Of a stretch of 64,000 bases of DNA, positions 20,449 through 29,444 are shown one piece after another. Within the stretch, counting starts at the first letter, position 1. Each line of letters opens with the position of its first letter. The notes below the pieces were generated by a model. That model ran no database searches. It was given only the letters and a program-made list of their open reading frames with translations, and was not told the origin of the DNA. Location: contig JAECQR010000004.1 of assembly GCA_015999765.1 (NCBI GenBank), forward strand, positions 1 through 64,000, read 5' to 3'. Position numbers and translations under genes: made by a program. Source of the stretch: Flavobacteriia bacterium. GTDB taxonomy: Bacteria > Bacteroidota > Bacteroidia > Flavobacteriales > Weeksellaceae.

Positions 20449-20541
20449 CAAATATAACGAATTAACGTTAAATAATAACACTAAATGTAAAATATTTTAC
20501 ATTTATAATATTTTATATTACAATAAACATTACATTTGTAA
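20449..20541. promoter_or_regulatory. Symmetric divergent promoter with a central 24-bp perfect palindrome
   Basis: Minus -7 box TATATTTG (20456-20449), plus -7 box TACATTTG (20531-20538), palindrome TAAATGTAAAATATTTTACATTTA (20482-20505), IR TTACAA-N12-TTGTAA (20518-20541). Confidence 0.8.
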
Positions 20542-20556
20542 CACTAAAACTAAAAA

Positions 20557-21645
20557 ATGTACACAGAGATTTTAAGAATAATAGAAGGAGGATTAAACAG
20601 GGATATTAAAAAAATAACAAATTATTCGAAGATTCTTGCTGAAAAATTAGAAAAAGATGGAGATGGAAAATTGGCAAAATTAATTATTAATACACTGGAT
20701 AATAAGCCTTCTTCAATGGTATCAATGGATTCTTTGCTTTCGAGTCCGGTCGATCAGGAAAGCCGTATGAGTATTGTTGATATTTCAATGCCAATTAAAA
20801 ACGATGGAGAGGTAATTCTTCCACCAGGCATCGCTAATAAAGTTGAAGATTATGTTAACTTATATCGTCATCAAAATGAGCTTATAAAGAATGGTCTTGA
20901 AATTTCGAATTCTCTATTACTATATGGAATTCCAGGAGGTGGAAAAACGACGATTGCTAAATATATTTCATATAAAACAGGACTTCCTTTAATCACGGCT
21001 CGTTTTGATGCTATTGTATCATCTCTTTTGGGTAATACCTCAAAAAATATCCGTAAAATTTTTGAATATGCGGATGAAAAACCATGTATCCTTTTCTTAG
21101 ATGAGTTTGATGCCATAGCTAAGGCGAGAGACGATCAATACGAATTAGGAGAACTTAAAAGGGTTATAAACAGCTTACTTCAGAACATTGATAATTTTTC
21201 AAAATCCAATCTACTTATTGCCGCTACAAATCATTCGGAACTTTTAGATAAAGCAATTTGGAGAAGATTTAATACAATCATTGAGGTTGGACTTCCGAAT
21301 CAAAATGAAATACAGGGGCTTATAGAAAAGTTCATTCAAGGATCGGCAAACGATTTTTTGAACGACGAAAAAAAACTGGGTAGGATTCTTCAAAACTTGG
21401 AAGGGAAGACACCGTCGTTTATCAAAACTTTATTCAATAATATTCTTGCTCAAAAAATCATTAGAAACAAAGAAATGCTTTCGTACGAAGATGTTCTTGT
21501 AGAAATTTTCGAAACTAATAACAAAGATTATAAGCCTGAAGACCTTATCATATTTTTAAATGAAAGTGGTATAACTCAGGAGCGCATAACACAAATAATG
21601 AACATATCGATCAGACAAGTCAGAAATAATTTAAAAACAAAATAG
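20557..21645 (+). CDS. ietA: AAA+ ATPase of an IetAS-type system
   Basis: LLLYGIPGGGKTTIAKYIS (Walker A), CILFLDEFDAIA (Walker B), IAATNHSELLDKAIWRRF (sensor/Arg finger); followed 9 bp later by a subtilisin gene. Confidence 0.8.
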   Translation: MYTEILRIIEGGLNRDIKKITNYSKILAEKLEKDGDGKLAKLIINTLDNKPSSMVSMDSLLSSPVDQESRMSIVDISMPIKNDGEVILPPGIANKVEDYVNLYRHQNELIKNGLEISNSLLLYGIPGGGKTTIAKYISYKTGLPLITARFDAIVSSLLGNTSKNIRKIFEYADEKPCILFLDEFDAIAKARDDQYELGELKRVINSLLQNIDNFSKSNLLIAATNHSELLDKAIWRRFNTIIEVGLPNQNEIQGLIEKFIQGSANDFLNDEKKLGRILQNLEGKTPSFIKTLFNNILAQKIIRNKEMLSYEDVLVEIFETNNKDYKPEDLIIFLNESGITQERITQIMNISIRQVRNNLKTK

Positions 21646-21654
21646 ACATAAATC

Positions 21655-24021
21655 ATGGAAAGGAATTTACCAATAAAATTTTTTCAAAAACGAATTAATG
21701 ACGAAAGAAACACTGAAGGCGGTGGAAACCAAGATCCACCAAAATGGTTTGATGAAACTGTCGTTCCCGGCAAGGCACAGCAATTTATTGATACGCTAAG
21801 TGATGTTTCTCAGAAAATATCAGCGAAACAACGCAATGACAATTACATTCCTAATGTTATCAAGTTAAAAGTTAATCAAGATGCATTAGCAAAAACTTAC
21901 CGTAAAGAAATTCGTCAGATTTTTAATACTCAAAAAATGAATGTGATTGGCTTGAGTCAAAATGACGAAGTTTTAGTAAAAATTGAGAGTGCAGAAGAAG
22001 TAAATAAAATCACAAAAAAACTAGCACAAGGTTTAAAACAATCAGCAAAGCAAGGAGTAAAATTAGGTATTGCTGCTATTGATGATGTTGAAGAGCATTA
22101 TCCAGAAATCAGTATTGATATTGAGACATTTGAAGAAGCTGAAGAGCTTAAAGTAAAATTATTCAACTATGGTGATCCGGAACTAAACACAATAGCCATA
22201 AGAGCTTTTGAAAAATTCTGTATAGATAGAGATATTGATTATAGCAGAACATTATATTCTGCAGATTTAAATATTTTCAAAATCAGCCACGCAACGCTTG
22301 ATACTGTTGAGGAGTTAAAAGATTTTGACGGTGTTCAACTTATTTCGGAAATGCCAAGATATTATGTTACTTTGGACGAGTTAGATGGCGACGGCCAGAT
22401 AAATATTAAAATGCCAGAAGCAGGAAAGGAATATCCTACTATAGGAATTCTTGATAGTGGTATTGCAAAAATACCCCATTTATCTCCGTGGCTACTGGAG
22501 GATAATTTCACAAAATATCATGAAGATGACGTTGATAAAGGTCACGGAACCGCTGTATCGGGAGTTCTGCTATATGGTGATGAGCTAGAGGAAGAAAATT
22601 ATACTGGTTTTCAAGGTGCAAAGCTTTTTGAAGCCATTGTATTTCCAAACAATACTACTCAAGGAGTTTCAGAAGAAGAATTGATAGAAAATATACGTGA
22701 AGCAATTAGCGAAAATGACCACATTAACATATGGAATTTATCATTAGGAACTAACAAAGAGGCCGACGAAATTGAATTTTCAGACTTTGGAAAAGCTTTG
22801 GATGAAATTCAGGAACAGCACAATGTTTTGATTTGCAAATCAGCTGGTAATTGCGGAAATTTTCAAAAAAATAGTCCAAGAAGCAGAATATCACAATCTG
22901 CAGATACAATCAGAGGTCTGGTTGTGGGATCTATTGCAAAAAGTAAAAACTCAACAGATTTATCAGAAAAAAATCATTCATCACCTTTTTCCAGAATTGG
23001 ACCTGGTCCATCTTTTTTAATAAAACCTGAAATTTCGCATTTCGGAGGCAACGTAGGACTAGATCAAAATAATAAATTAATACTGAATCCTGTTTACACT
23101 TTTTCAAAAACTGGTGACAGAAAAGGTGTTGTGGGAACAAGTTTTTCAACTCCAAGGATTTCTTCAATTGTCTCAGGTCTTGATCATTTGTTAAATGAAG
23201 GTTTTAACCCTCTTCTATTAAAAGCTTTAACAATTCACTCTGCCAAGTATCCTGTAGAATTAAAAATTGCTATTGATGAGAAGTTAAAACATGTTGGGTT
23301 TGGTGTACCCTCTAATATTCAGGATATACTTTTCAACCAGCCAAATGAAATTACTTTAATACTTCAGGATAATTTAGAAAAAGGTAATTTTATAGAAATT
23401 CTTGATTTCCCGTATCCTCAGTCGATGGTTGACGAAGATGGTTATTTTCACGGAGAAATTTGTGTAACCCTCGTAACCTCTCCAATTCTTGATTCGGCAA
23501 ATGGTGCAGAATATTGCCAGTCAAATATTGAAGTTTTGCTGGGAACATATGATGAAAAGACTGACAGAGACACATCAAAACGTGGAATTATAAATCCTAT
23601 AGGCAAAGATGGCGCAAAGAATCTTTTATCTCATAGCCTCTATAGTAAATCGGCAATCAAGAATACTGAAAGCCCGTACACCAAAGAACGAGTTTTGGTA
23701 GCTTATGGAGATAAATTCCAGCCTGTAAAAAAATGGTCGGTTAATTTGGACGAATTTACAGCATCAAATAAAGAAAAATTTCTGAAAAACCCTAAAAATT
23801 GGTATCTTAAAGTGGAAGGTCTTTTTAGAGATTTTATCGAAACAAAAGCCGATATGCAGAGAATAACTCCAAGCCAAGAATTCTGTCTTATTATCACAAT
23901 AAAAGATACAAGAAATGAAAGTCACATCTACAATGAAGTTACACAACTATTGGATAGCTACAACTTCGTTCATCAGAATGTTCGATTAAAAGAAAACGTA
24001 AGAGTTCAGCTTAGAAGTTAG
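21655..24021 (+). CDS. ietS: Subtilisin-like S8 serine protease of an IetAS-type system
   Basis: Catalytic Asp PTIGILDSGIA, His KGHGTAVSGVL, Ser GTSFSTPRISS; oxyanion region KSAGNCGNF. Confidence 0.83.
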   Translation: MERNLPIKFFQKRINDERNTEGGGNQDPPKWFDETVVPGKAQQFIDTLSDVSQKISAKQRNDNYIPNVIKLKVNQDALAKTYRKEIRQIFNTQKMNVIGLSQNDEVLVKIESAEEVNKITKKLAQGLKQSAKQGVKLGIAAIDDVEEHYPEISIDIETFEEAEELKVKLFNYGDPELNTIAIRAFEKFCIDRDIDYSRTLYSADLNIFKISHATLDTVEELKDFDGVQLISEMPRYYVTLDELDGDGQINIKMPEAGKEYPTIGILDSGIAKIPHLSPWLLEDNFTKYHEDDVDKGHGTAVSGVLLYGDELEEENYTGFQGAKLFEAIVFPNNTTQGVSEEELIENIREAISENDHINIWNLSLGTNKEADEIEFSDFGKALDEIQEQHNVLICKSAGNCGNFQKNSPRSRISQSADTIRGLVVGSIAKSKNSTDLSEKNHSSPFSRIGPGPSFLIKPEISHFGGNVGLDQNNKLILNPVYTFSKTGDRKGVVGTSFSTPRISSIVSGLDHLLNEGFNPLLLKALTIHSAKYPVELKIAIDEKLKHVGFGVPSNIQDILFNQPNEITLILQDNLEKGNFIEILDFPYPQSMVDEDGYFHGEICVTLVTSPILDSANGAEYCQSNIEVLLGTYDEKTDRDTSKRGIINPIGKDGAKNLLSHSLYSKSAIKNTESPYTKERVLVAYGDKFQPVKKWSVNLDEFTASNKEKFLKNPKNWYLKVEGLFRDFIETKADMQRITPSQEFCLIITIKDTRNESHIYNEVTQLLDSYNFVHQNVRLKENVRVQLRS

Positions 24022-24038
24022 AATGCAGCTTACACCTT

Positions 24039-24076
24039 GAAAAAGAGCTACTATTGCTAGATGGTAGCTCTTTTTT
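24039..24076 (+). terminator. Terminator after ietS
   Basis: AAAAAGAGCTACtattgctagatGGTAGCTCTTTTTT. Confidence 0.75.
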
Positions 24077-24199
24077 GATAAAGAAAAATTAAATTTTCAC
24101 TTTATACGGTAGAAGTTTGTTCTTGAGAAGGGAAATTGTTACTTTCTGTAATATAATATTTTATTTCTTTTTGTATTTTAGTTAAAACTAAGAAAACCC

Positions 24200-25210
24200 A
24201 TGAAAATAAATTTAGAAAAGATTTCAATTGAAGTTGAAGATAAAAAACTAGATATTAAAATCAATGATGGTATTGAATTACCCAAAAGTTTATATAAATA
24301 TTATTCATTATCCTACAGAGCTGTAGAGTCACTCGAAAACCATACTGTACACTTTGGTCATGCCTTTTCGATGAATGACTTAATGGATGGTAACTTTCTT
24401 TTGTGGGATTTTAATCGGTTTTTAGATACATTTATGTACGAAATGCAAATTCCTCAAATAGCAAGAGTTGATCTGCATGCTGACCTTATAAAAAAATTAT
24501 CGGATGAGTTTCTTAAATATCTTGGATATTTTTGTCTTTGCGAAAACTATATGAATGACTTATTGTGGTCACACTATACTGCTGAGCGGGGATACTGCCT
24601 GGAATTTGACAGAGAAAAACTACTTGACAATTTTAAAGAACATCAAAATTACTTCTTTCCTATAAATTACAGCGATCTTAAAAAAATCGACTTTCAAGAA
24701 TATAGTGATAGAATAGTTGTAGGAAATAAAGTTAGCGTTGGAGCCAACATACCGTTATTCTACAGTTTAGCTAATAAAGAGAAATTTTGGAGTTACGAAA
24801 GAGAATGGAGATTAGTTATTAGAGATGAAAGATTTTCAGCTATTGTAAATCCGCAGGTAATAATTTCAGATGAAGAAAAGAAAATTCAAAACCAAAACTT
24901 ACACTCAAGAAATCTTAAAATCGAACTAGATTCAATAAACAAAGTTATATTGGCTACGCTCTTTTTCAATAATGATAGATTCAATAATATTGAAAAAATT
25001 GACAATACTTCATTTCGATTACAGTTTACAGAGAATAAAGAAAAAATAGATCTACAAAAATTTTTAACCATTCTTAAGAATGAGTTTCCGGATAAAATAT
25101 TTCAGGTCGAAAAAGTTGTTGGCGATAAAATTTCTAGAGAAATTAAATATAAATTAGATATATTGGACGTTAGCAATGAATTCGTCGACATCAGGTATAA
25201 TAATTGTTAA
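24200..25210 (+). CDS. DUF2971-family protein
   Basis: LPKSLYKYYSLSYRAVESLENHTVHFGHAFSMNDLMDG, LLWSHYTAERGYCLEFDREKL, WSYEREWRLV. Confidence 0.72.
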   Translation: MKINLEKISIEVEDKKLDIKINDGIELPKSLYKYYSLSYRAVESLENHTVHFGHAFSMNDLMDGNFLLWDFNRFLDTFMYEMQIPQIARVDLHADLIKKLSDEFLKYLGYFCLCENYMNDLLWSHYTAERGYCLEFDREKLLDNFKEHQNYFFPINYSDLKKIDFQEYSDRIVVGNKVSVGANIPLFYSLANKEKFWSYEREWRLVIRDERFSAIVNPQVIISDEEKKIQNQNLHSRNLKIELDSINKVILATLFFNNDRFNNIEKIDNTSFRLQFTENKEKIDLQKFLTILKNEFPDKIFQVEKVVGDKISREIKYKLDILDVSNEFVDIRYNNC

Positions 25211-25214
25211 AAAT

Positions 25215-25249
25215 AAAGATTACCAATCCATAACAAATTGGTAATCTTT
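25215..25249. terminator. Bidirectional terminator between convergent genes
   Basis: AAAGATTACCAAT-ccataacaa-ATTGGTAATCTTT. Confidence 0.85.
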
Positions 25250-25276
25250 ATAATTCTAGAAGGTATAATTTTAAAT

Positions 25277-28200
25277 TTAATTTAAGAGCAGATCACAAAA
25301 ATCGTAGAATTTTATAAATAGCTTTTTCGCATTCTCCTTATCTCCCATTTCAATGTAAATTAGAATCATCTTGTAAAAACCTCCATACCCAGATTTTTGA
25401 ATAAGATATTGCAGCATTTGCTGGCTTGTTTCTCTCTTTAGCATACAGTATGCTGATCCCAGATGGAGATAGTCCGAATTGTATGAATATCCCATTCCGC
25501 TGAGCATTATTCCATACTTTTCAAGGGTTTCAATGAAAAGCTTAATTTCTCCAGTTATTGCAAATGTCTTATCAATTAACTTCTTCCAAATCTCTTTATC
25601 TTTAATTTCGATTTTATACTTAAGAGAATCATTAAACTTCTCATATACATCTTTAATATCTGCTAAAGATTCTGCCTGATCAATCAAAAGAGAAAATTGG
25701 TCTTCTGATATTACTATATAATTGCTACTCTGTTTAGGAATAATATTTTCTACTTCGTTAAGTTTACAGAATTCATTATAGTATGCGTAGTACTCTTCAT
25801 ATACCAATCTATCATAATCAAAATTTCCAGAAACCTTCTCCACCGCTTCAAAAGCATGCTTGAAAGCCAATTTCTTTATTTTGGAATCATAAAAATCACT
25901 TTTTAGAACTTCCATTTCTATACTGAAGAGAAGAAAATAGTGAGATCTGGGTAATTCACCTTTATAATCGAACATTAAGCTAAAGGAGTTAACTTTCTCC
26001 CGAACCAGATGGTAGGCAATTGAATTTTGACGAATATCATTAATTAAAATTTCAGTGGTTCCAATATTTTTCACACTCCAATCCAAATCTTTCTCTTTAA
26101 AGTCATTTAGATATTCGTAAGCCAACTCTGTATCGTAAAAAGATAATGACCTAAGAAAAGTTGATACCCCATAATTTGTATGATCCTTATCGGTAACACT
26201 ATACAGTTTAATGTTCATATTATATAACTTTTTTGAAAGGTTGATAACTTCCCTTTTGGAAAACCATCTCTTCTTTAAAATTTCCCCAAACGTATCGTTC
26301 AGAAATTCTGATACGACAATATCTTTTCTCCAACCATGTCTGACGACACTATTACTAAAACCTTCCTGTAGGTAATGAATTACCTTTTTAGAATCTATTC
26401 TTGAAAATATTCCGCTTAATAAGAAGCATCTGTCAACAAATTTCGAATAATCCTGTTTCCATTCTAGTAATTCAGCCTCATGCTTTTCAATATCCGATTC
26501 TGAAAAAACATTAGAGAGAAAATGGCTGTCAATTTGATTAATCTGATCAAAAAACAATATGGTATCAAGGTCGTATTTTAAAACTTTACTAAGATGAATA
26601 AAATCTGTATATAAGGTGTTGGCATAATAAAAGATAAAAGCCCATAGTTTAGAAATTACTACCGTACTACTCTCATAAGCTTCAATTGTATTAACGAATT
26701 TATTCCTGTATGCAACCAAATATCTTGAAAAACTGTGCTTTTCTCTTAGTAAGTTGATATACTGTAAGAATAATTCAGAACATTTAATGATATCTTTACA
26801 TACAATACTATCCAAATTTATACTTTGTAAAAAAATTTCTTCGCCGACTATTACATAACATAACTGGAAAGATTTAATAAATTTTGAGAAATAAAACCTA
26901 TTAACTCTTGTTTTAATAACTGCTAAGGCTGCAATACAACCTTTCGCTTGGTTTTCAGTTACATTTAAAGCTAATACTTTCTTAAAAAAATATACCGATA
27001 AGTTATTTATAACAGGTTTGATCTTATAATTCTTGACTCCGTTAATAATTTCATTTCTAAGTTCCATATTAGAAAATACAATTGGTAGAAACTCATTTTC
27101 TGAAAGCAAGTTTAATAGAGAGACAAATTCAGCTGTATTTAAGGTATTGATTAATCCAAGCAGATCATTAATTTTATGTTTCAATCCGACCTTGAAAAAT
27201 GCCCTCAAGAAATGTTCGTAAGGACTTATTTCCTGAAGCATTGTTGTTTCCTCTTTGCTTTGCTGGTCACAAAATTTTCTATATTTTTTGATAAAGAAAT
27301 CAGCATAATCTATTTCCTGCTCAATACAGATTTTGAAAAAAATGTTTCCTTCAGCCTCCTTGAAATTCCATTCCATCTTGGAATCATTTGCAATTTCTTT
27401 AGCAAATGGTATTTTACCATTTTCGTAGAACTTTAATGCATTAGAGTAATCACGAACAATATATGACCTCAAATTGAGAACATCATCGTTGATTAACATT
27501 TCAAAAACAGGCTGTGTCTGTATAACCAGATTATCAATAAAGGTTTCTGAATCAGAAACATACCATGTATCGCCATTAGATTGATAAAACTGAATACTCT
27601 TTACCAATATCAGCCCCGCAATATTATCTTTTTCCTTATACTTACTTTCCAGATATTTTAAGAAAACATCATCAAAAAAATCAGAATTTATAATAAATCT
27701 GTCCTTTCGCAATATTTTAATGTCTTTCTCAAATCTTTTTTTTAGACCTCTTGCAAAAAAATACTCCTGATATCGTCTATGATGGTAAATGTAACTAGGA
27801 GAAGTAGCATAGCTGTTAGCACCAACATCAAAGAAAGCATTAATATTAAAATTTAATATTTCGTTTAAACTCTTATAGCAACTTCTCTTAAATCTTTTCT
27901 TTACAACTTTTGTTAGTTCGGTGTGTTTAAATCTATATTGGTATTTTCTTGAAAATTTGTACGACAGATCTTCGTTTAACCTCATGATTTGTTTGTCTTT
28001 GGGATTTAGGAGATCAAGTTGCTCGATATTACTTTTGTGATTGACGTCTTTGAGCTGCGACATCACTTTAAGTTGTAAAAGATCTATAACACTCGATGAT
28101 TTGTCTAAACTTTCAATGGTTTCCCATAATAATCTAATCATAAAGATGTCGTTGATTTCTTCTAATAATTTCAGGTTGGATTTCTTTAATGACTGCAATT

Positions 28201-29248
28201 TTTTTTCCTTATCCTTATTACGCTTTATAATGAAGTACTTTTCTATATGTTCTAAGGTTAGATTATCAATTTCGTAATGTTTCAACTGAGAAATAAACTC
28301 CGAAACCTTTATTTTGTTCAAGCTACCCTTTCTGCAGGATATTAAAATATTTTTTGTGTTGCTCTGCCCCGCCAATATCTTTATGTACTGAAGGACATTT
28401 TCAGCTTTTGACTCATTTAATTCATCCAGTCCATCAAAAATATAAATAAAACTTAGGGCTTTTCTGTGCACTTTATAATCATTTTGACGGTGACGGATAA
28501 TATTTTCTAGAGAATCATCATAACAATCTTTTAAATTAATAAGCATAGGAAGATTTTTATTCTTCCTAAATCGAGATAATGATCCTCCAAGTTCAGCCTG
28601 ATCGTAAAATATTTTTTTTACAAGAAGACTTTTTCCTCCTCCAGGACTACCGGTTAACAATGAAACTTTTTCAGTAATAGTTAAGGTGCCAATAACATTA
28701 TCTGACTTTATTGGTAAATCAAGTAATTCCGAGGACTGTATAAGACTAGAGGCTTCGATGTCCATATTATCTTTTATAAAACCATATTCGTCTCCTAAAC
28801 CAAAAAACCGTTGTGCCAGATCAAGATTGGAAGGCTTACTTAGAGCTATTTCAAACTGACTAATAGTAAACCAATCAATTTCAATATTATTTTTAGCTGC
28901 TAGATTCTCTATATCTTTTGCTTTTTTCGAAGAAATTTTAATATCAATATTCAGATAAATTGTGATTCTATCTAGTTCATTTGGATATGTTTCTATAGCT
29001 TTAACTATAGATTTTTCTATCTGTTTGTAATTGTTATCATTTTCCAAAAATTTAGACTGAAATCCCACGTTAATATTCTCAATACGACTTAGTTTTGGAT
29101 ACGTCTCTAAGCCAACTTGGTTAAAATCCGCACGTACACCATCCAAAAATTCGTGACTTCTGCAGAACAAATGATAACATAATTCTTCGAATGACTTTGT
29201 TGTATTCTCATTTTTTACTTTAAATGCATTCCAGTTAATTTTAAACAT
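25277..29248 (-). CDS. NACHT-domain NTPase with N-terminal restriction-endonuclease-like domain; putative antiphage STAND
   Basis: N-term SFEELCYHLFCR...INVGFQSKFLENDNNYKQIEKSIVKAIE; NACHT LLTGSPGGGKSLLVKK and FIYIFDGLDELNESKAE. Confidence 0.82.
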   Translation of the reverse strand: MFKINWNAFKVKNENTTKSFEELCYHLFCRSHEFLDGVRADFNQVGLETYPKLSRIENINVGFQSKFLENDNNYKQIEKSIVKAIETYPNELDRITIYLNIDIKISSKKAKDIENLAAKNNIEIDWFTISQFEIALSKPSNLDLAQRFFGLGDEYGFIKDNMDIEASSLIQSSELLDLPIKSDNVIGTLTITEKVSLLTGSPGGGKSLLVKKIFYDQAELGGSLSRFRKNKNLPMLINLKDCYDDSLENIIRHRQNDYKVHRKALSFIYIFDGLDELNESKAENVLQYIKILAGQSNTKNILISCRKGSLNKIKVSEFISQLKHYEIDNLTLEHIEKYFIIKRNKDKEKKLQSLKKSNLKLLEEINDIFMIRLLWETIESLDKSSSVIDLLQLKVMSQLKDVNHKSNIEQLDLLNPKDKQIMRLNEDLSYKFSRKYQYRFKHTELTKVVKKRFKRSCYKSLNEILNFNINAFFDVGANSYATSPSYIYHHRRYQEYFFARGLKKRFEKDIKILRKDRFIINSDFFDDVFLKYLESKYKEKDNIAGLILVKSIQFYQSNGDTWYVSDSETFIDNLVIQTQPVFEMLINDDVLNLRSYIVRDYSNALKFYENGKIPFAKEIANDSKMEWNFKEAEGNIFFKICIEQEIDYADFFIKKYRKFCDQQSKEETTMLQEISPYEHFLRAFFKVGLKHKINDLLGLINTLNTAEFVSLLNLLSENEFLPIVFSNMELRNEIINGVKNYKIKPVINNLSVYFFKKVLALNVTENQAKGCIAALAVIKTRVNRFYFSKFIKSFQLCYVIVGEEIFLQSINLDSIVCKDIIKCSELFLQYINLLREKHSFSRYLVAYRNKFVNTIEAYESSTVVISKLWAFIFYYANTLYTDFIHLSKVLKYDLDTILFFDQINQIDSHFLSNVFSESDIEKHEAELLEWKQDYSKFVDRCFLLSGIFSRIDSKKVIHYLQEGFSNSVVRHGWRKDIVVSEFLNDTFGEILKKRWFSKREVINLSKKLYNMNIKLYSVTDKDHTNYGVSTFLRSLSFYDTELAYEYLNDFKEKDLDWSVKNIGTTEILINDIRQNSIAYHLVREKVNSFSLMFDYKGELPRSHYFLLFSIEMEVLKSDFYDSKIKKLAFKHAFEAVEKVSGNFDYDRLVYEEYYAYYNEFCKLNEVENIIPKQSSNYIVISEDQFSLLIDQAESLADIKDVYEKFNDSLKYKIEIKDKEIWKKLIDKTFAITGEIKLFIETLEKYGIMLSGMGYSYNSDYLHLGSAYCMLKRETSQQMLQYLIQKSGYGGFYKMILIYIEMGDKENAKKLFIKFYDFCDLLLN

Positions 29249-29444
29249 CTTAATTTATTCGGTAATTTGAAGTTATAAAAATTAATATTAAATCAACAGT
29301 GTCTCTAATTTTGTAATTTGAAAACGGGAATCGATACCGTCAAAACCATAAGAGGTACAACTAAAACAATTGTTAAGTCGGAATTTTTCAAGACCAATCT
29401 AGTGAAGATAAAACATGTTGTCAACACTGCTTTGTCATAATTTT

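Noticed and set aside
29325-29400. tRNA-like fragment (cgggaatcgatacc resembling a T-arm)
   Set aside because: No matching acceptor stem, anticodon arm or CCA-proximal pairing could be traced; not called as a tRNA or att site.
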